A DNA stretch of 64,000 bases, taken from contig PGXY01000005.1 of assembly GCA_002839375.1 (NCBI GenBank), positions 186,001 through 250,000 on the forward strand, given 5' to 3'. This stretch comes from Spirochaetae bacterium HGW-Spirochaetae-1 (lineage in GTDB: Bacteria > Spirochaetota > UBA4802 > UBA5550). Under the pieces are notes generated by a model. It searched no databases. It saw only the letters and a program-made list of their open reading frames with translations, and was not told the origin of the DNA. A program made the position numbers and the translations under genes. Numbering within the stretch: position 1 is the stretch's first letter; the number at the start of each line of letters is the position of its first letter. Below are positions 42,479-52,106 of the stretch, piece after piece.

Positions 42479-45262
42479 ATGGATCACCAAGCTATGCCGG
42501 AAAATAAATCAGACAGAAGAAAGCTTTCCCATAAAAAGAACGATATGTATCGCTCCATGATGGAAACCACCGGCGATGTCTATATGCGCTTTGATTCTGA
42601 GTTCCGCCACATCTATGTAAGTCCCACGGCAGCGGCCTATTCCGGTATGGAGCCCGATGCGATGACCGGTAAAACCCACCGCGAACTGGGATTTCCCGAG
42701 AATCTCTGCCGATTCTGGGAAGAACGGCTGAGCGACATCTTCCGCTCCGGCAATCCCGTTGAAACGGAATTCGAGTTCAACTCGGCAAAAGGCCCGGTAA
42801 TCTTCAACTGGCGCCTTTACCCGGAACACGACGATGCAGGAACAATAACAACTGTTTTGTCCGTAGCCCGCGACATGACCCGCATAAGGCTGGAGCAGCA
42901 GGAGAAGGAAAACCTGATGCGCTTCCAGAATATCATCATCGAAAGTGCCGATATATGGCTCGACGTTCTTGACCGCGAGGGCAATGTCATAATCTGGAAC
43001 AGGGCGGCTGAACGAATTAGCGGATACAGCGCCGGGGAGGCAACGGGTCACGGGAAAATATGGGAATGGCTCTATCCCGATGAAGAATACAGGAAAAATA
43101 TCACGGCGACGGCCATGGAGATAATAGAAGGGCTTCGCGTGGCAGAAGGATTTGAGACGACCATCCGCTGCAAAAACGGCGAAGAAAGGATCATATCATG
43201 GAACTCCCGGAACCTCGTCGATGACAGGGGAATCATCATGGGAAGCGTTGCCCTGGGATTCGATGTTACGGAAAAAAATTTGATCGAGACGGCCCTAAAG
43301 GAAAGCGAGGAACACTACCGCAATATATTTGAAAACGCCGAAGCCGGCCTCTTTCGTACACGCATATTAGACGGGAAGGTCCTTGACGTCAATGAAAAAT
43401 ACGCGCAACTCGCCGGGTATGATTCACGGGAGGAGTGCCTCAGTGAATTCGTTTCATCGAAAAGTTATGCCGATCCACGCCAGCGAGAGTACATCATACA
43501 GGAACTGAAGGAGAAGGGGTTTATCCAGAACAAGGAAATTGAAATCATCCAAAAAAACGGCAGCAGGATATGGGTGAGTTTTTCCGCCAGGGTATTCCCT
43601 GAAGACGGTTTAATAGAAGGGGTCCTTATTGATGTCACAGAACGCATTAACGCCGTACGTGCCCTGAAAGAAAGTGAATCTCTGTATCGCAGCCTCTTTG
43701 AGGGAAGCCGTGACGGTATCATCTTCATAGACGGTACCGGACAATTTCTAGATTTCAACCAGAGTTACCTCGACATGCTGGGTTATTCCCGGAATGAACT
43801 GCTGGCCATGAACTTCCGCATGATAACACCTGAAAAATGGCTGGGCTGGGAATTCGAAACAGTATTTGAAAAACAGCTGAGAGTCAAGGGTTACTCTGAT
43901 ATATACGAGAAGGAGTACATCCACAAAGACGGTTCAGTATTCCCCGTTGAACTGAGGGCCTATCGTCTCAACAAACCCGGATCCGGTTCCGAAGTTTTCT
44001 GGGCCATTGTGCGCGATATTACCGAAGAGAAAAAGGCGCGGGAAGAACACCGGCTGCTGCAGGAGCAGTTCTTTCAGGCGCAGAAAATGGAGGCCATCGG
44101 AACCCTGACCGGGGGACTGGCCCATGACTTCAACAATATACTGGGGGGAATCATAGGGAGCCTGAGCATCCTGGAAATGATATTAGCCGAGGAATCGCTG
44201 AAAAAGGAGGAAAAAATATGGAAGTATCTCCGCACGGCCATATCGTCATCCAACAGGGCCGCGGAAACAATAAAACAACTTCTTATGCTGACCCGCCGGG
44301 AAAGCCTGCGTCTTGTTCCCGTTGATATAACCCAATCACTCCGCAATGTCATACGCATATGCCAGAACAGTTTTCCAAAATCGATCAACATTGATTCAGC
44401 CTTCCCTGACAAACCCGTACGGATAATGGCGGACCCGACACAGCTTGAACAATTGATCCTCAACCTCTGCGTCAACGCTTCACATGCCATGACAAGCATG
44501 CGGGGCGATCATGAATCGGAAGGAGGAATACTCTTCACCGGCCTGGAAAGTCTATTGCCTGATGTACGGATCATGGCAACGCACGGAGAAACAAAACAGG
44601 GATATCCCTATGCGGTCCTGACTATCCGTGACAATGGCATAGGCATGGATCAGGAAACACAGAACAGGATATTCGAGCCTTTCTTCACTACCAAACCCAT
44701 GGGAAGCGGAACCGGTCTCGGACTTGCCATGGTATACAGCATCGTCACGCAGCACGGTGGACTCATCGACGTCCGGTCGGAACCGGGAAGTGGAACGGAA
44801 ATAAAAGTTTACTTCCCTCTTCTCGAAGATGAAGCACATCCACAGATTTTTGAACCGGGGACACCTCCCGCCGACATACCCAGGGGCAACGGTCTGATCA
44901 TGGTCGTCGATGATGAAGAAGCCCTCCGGTCCATTGCCGTGGAAATACTGGAGGGGATCGGGTATCGGGTCATTACGGCCGAAAACGGCCTAAAGGCCAT
45001 GGAAATATTCCAGGTTCGACACACCGAAATCGACGCCCTCGTGCTGGACATGTCCATGCCGGGCATGTCGGGCCTTGAACTCTATAAAAACATCCGTCTC
45101 ATCAATCCCTCCATCAGGGTGATTCTCACTTCGGGATACATGCACGATGAACGGGTGCGCAAAGCCATGGATCTGGGTGCCCTGGGATTTATCGCCAAGC
45201 CGTACTCTATACGACACTTCGCTGAAAAAGTACGCGAGCTTCTCTTCCTGTCAGGAAAATAA
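42479..45262 (+). CDS. Hybrid histidine kinase with four PAS domains and receiver
   Basis: A 927-residue cytosolic protein without membrane helices. Four PAS/PAC units cover about residues 20-135, 145-270, 277-395 and 400-520. HisKA follows with His549 in GLAHDFNNILGG, then HATPase (LILNLCVNASHAM, DNGIGM, GSGTGLGL) and a C-terminal receiver domain with phospho-acceptor Asp857 in LVLDMSMPG. The signal is probably small-molecule, redox or light sensing through the PAS domains. The start at 42479 has no clear ribosome site; an in-frame ATG at 42494 would shorten it by five residues. Confidence 0.9.
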   Translation: MDHQAMPENKSDRRKLSHKKNDMYRSMMETTGDVYMRFDSEFRHIYVSPTAAAYSGMEPDAMTGKTHRELGFPENLCRFWEERLSDIFRSGNPVETEFEFNSAKGPVIFNWRLYPEHDDAGTITTVLSVARDMTRIRLEQQEKENLMRFQNIIIESADIWLDVLDREGNVIIWNRAAERISGYSAGEATGHGKIWEWLYPDEEYRKNITATAMEIIEGLRVAEGFETTIRCKNGEERIISWNSRNLVDDRGIIMGSVALGFDVTEKNLIETALKESEEHYRNIFENAEAGLFRTRILDGKVLDVNEKYAQLAGYDSREECLSEFVSSKSYADPRQREYIIQELKEKGFIQNKEIEIIQKNGSRIWVSFSARVFPEDGLIEGVLIDVTERINAVRALKESESLYRSLFEGSRDGIIFIDGTGQFLDFNQSYLDMLGYSRNELLAMNFRMITPEKWLGWEFETVFEKQLRVKGYSDIYEKEYIHKDGSVFPVELRAYRLNKPGSGSEVFWAIVRDITEEKKAREEHRLLQEQFFQAQKMEAIGTLTGGLAHDFNNILGGIIGSLSILEMILAEESLKKEEKIWKYLRTAISSSNRAAETIKQLLMLTRRESLRLVPVDITQSLRNVIRICQNSFPKSINIDSAFPDKPVRIMADPTQLEQLILNLCVNASHAMTSMRGDHESEGGILFTGLESLLPDVRIMATHGETKQGYPYAVLTIRDNGIGMDQETQNRIFEPFFTTKPMGSGTGLGLAMVYSIVTQHGGLIDVRSEPGSGTEIKVYFPLLEDEAHPQIFEPGTPPADIPRGNGLIMVVDDEEALRSIAVEILEGIGYRVITAENGLKAMEIFQVRHTEIDALVLDMSMPGMSGLELYKNIRLINPSIRVILTSGYMHDERVRKAMDLGALGFIAKPYSIRHFAEKVRELLFLSGK

Positions 45263-45366
45263 TTATTCATTATGTAATTGACAAACATAGTGCCGGCGGC
45301 ATATCCAGTCCCTGTCTCATTATGAGTAAGACTGTTATCACAATAAAACCCATCCTGGAGAACGCG

Positions 45367-45684
45367 ATGTCAAAATTTGAGTCTGTAACTATAATAAAAA
45401 AGGCAAATATCTATTTTGACGGCAACGTAACGAGCCGCTCTGTTGAATTTAGCGACGGTTCAAAAATAACCCTGGGCATCATGCTGAAGGGAGAATACAC
45501 TTTCAATACCGGAGTACCGGAGTTAATGGAAATCCAGTCGGGAAGCGCCCGGTATAAGCTGAAAGACGACAAGGCATGGACTTCCGTCACGGAGGGCGGT
45601 TCCTTTTCCGTGCCGGAGAATTCATCCTTTACCATTATTGCCGACACCGTTGTAGATTACTGCTGCTATTTTCTGGAAAAATAA
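45367..45684 (+). CDS. ppnP: Pyrimidine/purine nucleoside phosphorylase PpnP
   Basis: A 105-residue cupin-like protein (formerly DUF1255/YaiE), full length. FESVTIIKKANIYFDGNVTSRSV, LGIMLKGEYTFNTGVPELME and FSVPENSSFTIIADTVVDYCCYF are diagnostic. It splits nucleosides by phosphorolysis. GGAGA lies 5 nt before ATG 45367; an upstream in-frame start at 45322 lacks a site. The next gene follows after 49 bp on the same strand. Confidence 0.92.
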   Translation: MSKFESVTIIKKANIYFDGNVTSRSVEFSDGSKITLGIMLKGEYTFNTGVPELMEIQSGSARYKLKDDKAWTSVTEGGSFSVPENSSFTIIADTVVDYCCYFLEK

Positions 45685-45733
45685 TTACACGACCCGGTAA
45701 AGAGTCCCAATTACAATAATTAATGAAACGCCG

Positions 45734-46651
45734 ATGAAAATCGTAACTAAAATTATTGAGAAACTCGAGAAAAAGGCCATGCCCGGCATAGGAGCCGCCT
45801 TCCCGTCAGTCATTCAAACGAGAAAATCATCCGATTCCACGGTAAAACTGCTCCTTGAACTGGCCGACGGCTGCCGGATCGAGGCGGTTATCATAACCTT
45901 TCATCGCCGGCACACGGTCTGCCTTTCAACCCAGGTTGGCTGCGCCATGGGCTGCCGGTTCTGCCGGACGGGGAGACTGGGCCTCACGAGAAGCCTCACC
46001 GCCGCGGAGATTGTCGCCCAGTACCTGACCTGCTACCAGTGGATCATCAACGACAAACAAATCCGGCATATCCCCAAGCCCAACATTGTCCTCATGGGTG
46101 AAGGTGAGCCCCTGCATAATTTTGACAATATCAGGAAATCCCTGGAAATTTTTCTCTCCCGTGACGGTATATGCCTGGGGCCCCGCCAGATCACCCTGTC
46201 CACCGTGGGGTACCTGCCCGGTCTCACAAGAATAGCTGAGCTGCCATCGATAAATATCGCCCTCTCTCTTCATTCGGCCATACCGTCGAAACGGGAAGAA
46301 CTAATACCCCTGGAGAAGACCAGCGGGCTCGGAGACATCATCCCGATCCTGCAGGCAATCCCCCTGAAAAATAATCAGTATATTAATTTTGAATACCTCC
46401 TCATCGCCGGCTTCAACAACTTCACCGAAGATGCCGAGGCCCTCCATGAACTTACCGGCCGGTTCAAAGCCATAGTGAATATCATCCCCTATAATACCAT
46501 CGACGGACTCGACTGGCGTTCTCCCCTTGATGAGGAGATAAACGCCTTCAGGGACATGCTGGTGGACCGGGACATCCGGACCATGGTGAGAGTTTCAAAA
46601 GGACGCGACATTGAGGCTGCCTGCGGTCAGCTTAAAGGATCGATTATATAA
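45734..46651 (+). CDS. RlmN/Cfr-family radical SAM methyltransferase, short form
   Basis: A 305-residue radical SAM protein. TVCLSTQVGCAMGCRFCRTG carries both the upstream cysteine and the CxxxCxxC cluster; MGEGEPLHNFDN, ALSLHS and the C-terminal cysteine in DIEAACGQL are all conserved. These are the two methylating cysteines and cluster of RlmN/Cfr, which methylate A2503 of 23S rRNA at C2 or C8. It is 40-70 residues shorter than typical RlmN, lacking most of the N-terminal helical RNA-binding domain, so it may be a paralogue with a different RNA target. Confidence 0.85.
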   Translation: MKIVTKIIEKLEKKAMPGIGAAFPSVIQTRKSSDSTVKLLLELADGCRIEAVIITFHRRHTVCLSTQVGCAMGCRFCRTGRLGLTRSLTAAEIVAQYLTCYQWIINDKQIRHIPKPNIVLMGEGEPLHNFDNIRKSLEIFLSRDGICLGPRQITLSTVGYLPGLTRIAELPSINIALSLHSAIPSKREELIPLEKTSGLGDIIPILQAIPLKNNQYINFEYLLIAGFNNFTEDAEALHELTGRFKAIVNIIPYNTIDGLDWRSPLDEEINAFRDMLVDRDIRTMVRVSKGRDIEAACGQLKGSII

Positions 46652-46736
46652 GGGCACCTCCATGAATTATGTTTTATAGGCGCCCGTAAGGCCATTTAAA
46701 ACGAAAGAAACAATTGTATCTCTCCCGGAACAGCTG

Positions 46737-48188
46737 TTATTCTATATCGGCACAGATCAGGCAGACGTCATCATCAAAGTTTTCCCCGCCGGTATGGATC
46801 ACCAGCTTTTCATATAGGCCCTGGATGAAGGCATCGCACTTCAGGTGCCTGAGATCCAGTATAATGTCATGCGAAACATTACTGAACATACGAGAGCGGT
46901 CCCTGTCCGGCGAAGCTTCCATAAGCCCATCGGTGTACAAAAGCAGCTTGGATCCCGGCGGCAGAAACTCGCGGGCATTACGGTAGGAATTCTTCATTTC
47001 CTGAATCTCTGTATCGGTGAAAATGGCCAGGGGGACGCTGCCGGCCCCGGAAAGATTTTTAATCTCTCCATCACAGATAAGAAGCGGATAGACATGCCCG
47101 GCATTTGAATAGCTGATTGTCCTTTCGCTCATGTTATAAACACAGTAAAAGGCCGTCACATAATTGCCGCCGGTCTGGTTTATGAGCGAATTATTCAGGC
47201 TGAGCAATAGCTGTGCCGGATCGTCCTTATGTTTGCCCGACTTGAGGATGATGCTCTTTATCATGGATGTAATGAGAGCAGCGGAAGCGCCATGCCCGGA
47301 AACATCACTGATAAAAATGCCCACCTTTTCATGTTCCCTGAACTGGATAAAATCAAAGAAATCCCCACCCACGGGCTCCATGGGCTTAAAAAGAGAAGCG
47401 ATAAAATCGAAGGGAGCAGACCCCGGTATGAGCTCCTGCTGTATATTCCTGGCCATCTGCAGGTCATTTTCCATAATCTCATTACGCATAACAAGCTGTT
47501 GTCGTTCTCTCTGCAGTTCCTTCTGCTCCTCCATTATGAGAAGGCGCTGAAGAAAATCCCTCCTGGCATAGGTCTCAATATGATAACAGACGAACATGCC
47601 GATGATATTGGCCGAAATAAAGAAAAAGTTGTTATTGATAAAACCCTTGAGCAGATCATCCGAGGAAAGCATGTCCTGAAAAACAATGGCCGAAATCTCA
47701 TACCCGGCGACAATAAACCAGCAGGAAAGTGTGGCAAAAACGAAACGGAGCCGCACAAAAGTATAGCTCCACATGATAACCAGCATGAGACCTGCATAAT
47801 AATAAAGCCCGCTTTCAATATTCCGCGCGATTGCTATCATGGTTATGATACCGACTCCCATGACGATGGAAGAGGCGCTCAACGCGTACTGGATTGTCTT
47901 CTGGAATAAGGGAACATAGGTCATACTCAAAACAACGAGCAGAACGGGGATTACCACGACAAACCTGATGAACCAGATGGTGTTTTTAGTCTGCGGAGCT
48001 ATAACCACATCGAGAATACCAAAGACGGCATAGAGTGCCAGGGCCAGGAGCAGGGCTATTCTCATGGTCTTGAGCGAGCCGAGATAATAATCCTGAAGAA
48101 AGGCTTCTTCAATGCCATGCGAGAAGCGAAGCCTGCTTCTTTCCAGGTTGAGTAAAATGATCTCCCTTGTTGATTTTGACATGGTCAT
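46737..48188 (-). CDS. Membrane SpoIIE-type protein phosphatase
   Basis: A 483-residue protein. Six hydrophobic helices occupy about residues 40-215, a coiled segment follows (EEQKELQRERQQLVMRNEIM), then a PP2C/SpoIIE phosphatase (about 240-483) with GGDFFDFIQF, IFISDVSGHGASAAL and LLLYTDGLMEA. The membrane part is a MASE-like sensor rather than the DISM type of the gene at 38230. It should act on a partner-switching regulator; no partner gene is nearby. Confidence 0.87.
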   Translation of the reverse strand: MTMSKSTREIILLNLERSRLRFSHGIEEAFLQDYYLGSLKTMRIALLLALALYAVFGILDVVIAPQTKNTIWFIRFVVVIPVLLVVLSMTYVPLFQKTIQYALSASSIVMGVGIITMIAIARNIESGLYYYAGLMLVIMWSYTFVRLRFVFATLSCWFIVAGYEISAIVFQDMLSSDDLLKGFINNNFFFISANIIGMFVCYHIETYARRDFLQRLLIMEEQKELQRERQQLVMRNEIMENDLQMARNIQQELIPGSAPFDFIASLFKPMEPVGGDFFDFIQFREHEKVGIFISDVSGHGASAALITSMIKSIILKSGKHKDDPAQLLLSLNNSLINQTGGNYVTAFYCVYNMSERTISYSNAGHVYPLLICDGEIKNLSGAGSVPLAIFTDTEIQEMKNSYRNAREFLPPGSKLLLYTDGLMEASPDRDRSRMFSNVSHDIILDLRHLKCDAFIQGLYEKLVIHTGGENFDDDVCLICADIE

Positions 48189-48454
48189 CTTCCCGAGACG
48201 ATAATAATTTTTACTATTGCCTGCAGTATACCATAAAGACCGGCCATATCAAGATTTTTTTTACAGACAGAAGCACTGCTTAAATTTGAAAAAACTGCCG
48301 TGAAAGCACTTGACACATTGCCTGTTAAGATGTCTTTACTGGTATATATTTCATTTTTTCAGCTTTCCGCAGCCTGAAAATCATCCATAGATGACCGGGG
48401 CTTTCTTAAGATCGGATCGGATGAGCATTTTATCAAAGCAACAAGGAGAGTGTC

Positions 48455-48943
48455 ATGGCAAGAAGCACAAAACACGCAGCTCTTATCTGCTCCATAGCAA
48501 CAGTATTAACACTTGCGGGCATAGCGGCCGGGATCTATTTTAAAATGCCTGTTATCGTCATAGCGGGTCTGCTCCCGGCAGTTGTCTATGAGGCATACCG
48601 CACCGAAGGCGTTTCAACCATATGGGCATCATGGGGAATGCTCATCGTTCTTGTCATCGAAGCGGTGTTTATAATTAAAAAGATAAACATAAATATAGCT
48701 GATCTTGCATCAAAATACATACCGGGTCTTCCCGCCCTGGACATTAAACTGGGTGCACCAGTAGTCATGGCCTGGTTTTGCTATATACTCATACGACGGA
48801 CCGCAGGGATCTACACAAAATGGCTTGCCGTGGTAATCCTGATCGGCGCCCTGGGACTCTTCTATGCACTCGACCCGTCGCTCTTCAATAAATTCGCCGG
48901 GGAAGGATTGCGGGAAGGCCTAAACAGAATTCCCGTTAAATAA
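48455..48943 (+). CDS. Hypothetical membrane protein
   Basis: A 162-residue protein with four or five hydrophobic segments (ICSIATVLTLAGIAAGIYF, VIVIAGLLPAVVYEA, MLIVLVIEAVFIIKK, and two near the C-terminus). AAGGAGAG precedes the ATG. No family is recognised. Confidence 0.65.
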   Translation: MARSTKHAALICSIATVLTLAGIAAGIYFKMPVIVIAGLLPAVVYEAYRTEGVSTIWASWGMLIVLVIEAVFIIKKININIADLASKYIPGLPALDIKLGAPVVMAWFCYILIRRTAGIYTKWLAVVILIGALGLFYALDPSLFNKFAGEGLREGLNRIPVK

Positions 48944-49389
48944 GGGCCAATAGTGCACTGCAGAGATCAGAGCACTCCACAAATGCCAAAACAGTGATTA
49001 TCAATGCGGACCGGCGTTGCTCGCATGCGGCAACTTCGTCTTTCGCTCAAACAACTCCTTTCTGAAGGGGACTTTTCGTTTATTCAGCTTCAATTGGAAA
49101 TTTTTCCAGGATAAACAGCAATTCAATTTGATCCAAATATTAGTTGAAAAAATATCCGTCTTTTTATTTAATGTATGCAAAGTGCATATCTGTTGCAAAA
49201 ACTCTCATTCTTACTTTACCATACTGTTACCATTTTCCTGGAAGACAAAACGCCCTCCAGAAATAAAATCATGGGACATTCTAAAAGTTCGGCCCTTGAT
49301 TTTTAATTAATTACATGCAGAAAAACATACTCTCTGCATCTGGTAATGAGAAAAGAGCCTAAATAAACAAAAAGAGAGGAACTTCACCT
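48944..49389. other. Leader region upstream of fdhA
   Basis: No gene is accepted here. A hairpin GTTGC-T-CGCATGCG-GCAAC lies at 49016-49034, perhaps the stop of the upstream gene. The palindrome ATGCAAAGTGCAT lies at 49173-49185. The AT-rich stretch 49100-49330 should carry the fdhA promoter, but no clear -35/-10 pair was found; a sigma54 or regulator-dependent promoter is possible. Confidence 0.4.
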
Positions 49390-52092
49390 ATGGAGAAAAT
49401 CGTTCTAATTATTGACGGCAGGGAGGTAACCGGCACAAAGGGACAGACAATAATCGAAGTCGCCCGTGAAAACGGCATCACCATCCCTTCGCTATGTTAT
49501 CATCCGAGAATAAGTAAAACCGGCGCCTGCCGGATATGCATGGTCAAGATCAATGACCAGATGCTGAAAACCGCCTGTACTGAACCGGCGGGAAACGGCA
49601 TGAAAGTAGAGACCATGGACCCGGAAGTCATGGAAATCAGGAAGGGCATCCTGGAACTGCTCATGGCCGAGGGAGACCACAACTGCCTCTACTGCGAAGC
49701 AAACGGTGAATGCGAACTGCAGTCCCTCTGCTTCCAGTACGACGTTGAACAACCGGCGTATGCATTCCCTAAAAACGAGCGTGGAAAAGACTTTATTTCC
49801 AGCAAGGGGCTGAAACGAAATGAAGACCGCTGCGTCCTCTGTGGCCGCTGCGTAAAAGCCTGCTCCGAGATCCAGCTGAACAGAGTATGGGATTTCGCAG
49901 GCCGCGGCTCCGGCGCTCATCTCACCTCGGATCTCTTCGCCAAGCTGGGCGATTCGTCCTGCGTGCAGTGTGGCACCTGTGTACAGCTCTGCCCCACGGG
50001 AGCACTTTCCTTTCAGACCGTTCTGGGAAAAGGCCAGTCCTGGGAACTCAAAAAAGAATCGAGCATCTGCATCTACTGCGGCGTAGGCTGCAAGATAGAT
50101 TTTTATACCAACAAAGAAGGCCAACTGGTCAAAGCAATGGGCAACATGGAAGGTCCCAACGAAGGACATCTGTGTGTGAAGGGCCGCTTCGGCTTCGACT
50201 TCGTCCAGAGCGATAAACGCCTTACAAAACCGCTCATCAGGAAAAACGGCAACCTGGAAGAGGCATCATGGGACGAGGCCCTGGATCTCGTTGCATCGAA
50301 GCTGGGACAAATCAAACAGTCTAACGGTCCCGATTCGATCATGTCCTTCTCTTCAGCCAAGTGTTCCAACGAAGAAAATTATCTCATGCAGAAATTCATG
50401 CGCGCGGTGATCGGCACCAACAATGTCGACCACTGCGCCCGACTCTGACACAGTTCAACTGTCGCCGGTCTGGCGGCAACACTGGGTTCAGGCGCAATGA
50501 CCAACTCGATCAGGGAGATCCCTCTTTCCGGGGCATTTCTGGTCATAGGGTCAAACACGACGGAAAATCATCCCGTCATCGGATCAATGATAAAGCGTGA
50601 AGTTATAAATAAAGGGAAGAAACTCGTAGTGGCTGATCCCCGCAGGATTGAATTGGCGAAATATGCCGATGTATTCCTGCAGATAAAACCGGGGACTAAC
50701 ATCGCCGTTCTGAATGGACTTATGCATGTCATCCTCAGGGACGGTCTCGCAGACATGGAATATGTCAAGACACGCTGTGAGGGTTTCGATGAACTGGAAA
50801 AAACGCTTCAGAAATACACGCCGGAACACGTGGCGAAGATCTGCGGCATAGACGACCCTTTAAAAATAGTTCAAGCGGCACACATCCTGAGTGAAACCAA
50901 ACCCATGGCCCTCTACTACTGCATGGGAGTAACGCAGTTTAAATCCGGCGTTAACGGGGTCAAGAGCTGCGCGAATCTGCAGATGCTTCTGGGCAACCTG
51001 GGAGTTGCCGGCGGCGGTGTGAATCCCCTGCGGGGACAGAACAACGTACAGGGAGCCTGCGATATGGGGGCCCTCAACGCCGTATATCCGGCCTATCAGC
51101 CAGTTGCAAGCGAAGACAACAAGGAAAAATTCAAGAAAGCATGGCAGACGGCCCTTGACCTTTCGGTCAAACCGGGCCTTACCATAGTGGAGTCCCTCAA
51201 TGCGGCCATCGCAGGCACAGTGAAGGCTCTTTATGTCCTGGGAGAAAACCCCGTCATGTCCGACCCGAATCAGCACCATGTCATCGAGGCCCTGGAAAAA
51301 CTGGATTTCCTGGTAGTGCAGGATATCGTCCTGACCGAAACGGCGAAGTATGCCCACGTGGTACTTCCCGGCCTGGCTTTCCTGGAAAAGGAAGGTACCG
51401 TTAGCAACACGGAGCGCCGCGTGCAGATAATGCACCGCGTGGTTAAGCCTGCCGGCGACAGCAGGGATGACTGGTGGATTCTCACCGAACTGGCGAACCG
51501 CATGGGTGCCTCATGGAAATACGACAAGGCCGAGGATATTTTCGGGGAAATAAAAAAAGTAACTCCCTCATATGCGGGATTGACCTACGCCCGGCTCGAA
51601 AAAGAACTTCTCCAGTGGCCCTGCCCCACGGAAGGTCATCCCGGGACCCAGTTTCTCCACAAGGACAAATTCTCCCGTGGACTCGGCCTCCTCTCGGCCA
51701 TTGAGTACACAGCTCCGGCAGAGGAAGTTGATCCCGAGTATCCCGTCATCCTCACGACAGGACGTTTGCTCGAACATTTCCACACCGGAACCATGAGCCG
51801 CAACAGCCGCATCCTTCATGAACTGGTGAGTGAAAACTTTGTTGAGATGAACAAAAATGATGCCAGCAATTTCAACGTCAAAGACGGGGAAATCGTATCC
51901 GTATCGACGCGCCGGGGCAGCATCCGCATCAAGGCGAAGATAACGGAAAGGCCCATGCCCAACGTGGTGTTTATACCCTTCCACTTCTACGAAGCGGCGG
52001 CGAACAAGCTTACCATTGATGCTCTGGATCCCACATGCAAGATCCCCGAGTACAAGGTCTGTGCATGCAAGATTGAAAAGGTCAACGCGTAG
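49390..52092 (+). CDS. fdhA: NAD-linked formate dehydrogenase catalytic subunit, selenocysteine-containing
   Basis: One 900-residue protein interrupted by an in-frame TGA at 50446-50448, read as selenocysteine 353. The reading frame is the same on both sides: VDHCARL, then Sec, then HSSTVAGLAATLGSGAMTNSI, the exact active-site context of FdhA/FdhF enzymes. A SECIS-like hairpin follows 12 nt later. The N-terminal 220 residues are NuoG-like: 2Fe-2S (CYHPRISKTGACRICMV), His-Cys cluster (HNCLYCEANGECELQ), and two 4Fe-4S motifs (CVLCGRCVKAC, CVQCGTCVQLC). The catalytic part starts at CIYCGVGCKI, binds a 4Fe-4S cluster and Mo/W-bis-MGD, and ends in a molybdopterin-dinucleotide domain. It oxidises formate (or reduces CO2). 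GAGAGGAA precedes the start; the NuoEF-like subunit gene follows after 14 bp. Confidence 0.94.
50449..50484 (+). promoter_or_regulatory. SECIS-like element of fdhA
   Basis: Just after the UGA, GTCGCC (50461-50466) and GGCGGC (50472-50477) pair around the loop GGTCT, with an outer CAGT/ACTG pair. The GGUCU apical loop matches that of the E. coli fdhF SECIS bound by SelB. Spacing of 12 nt from the UGA is right for a bacterial element. Confidence 0.85.
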
Positions 52093-52106
52093 GGGGAGAT
52101 AAAAAA

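Noticed and set aside
49017-49310. 97-codon open frame upstream of fdhA
   Set aside because: It starts with TTG, has no ribosome site, an odd Phe/Lys/Asn-rich composition and no recognisable motif, and runs through hairpins of the leader.
50449-52092. Two separate fdhA genes or a frameshifted pseudogene
   Set aside because: The break is a single in-frame TGA at the known selenocysteine position with a SECIS-like hairpin; no frame change or decay is seen.
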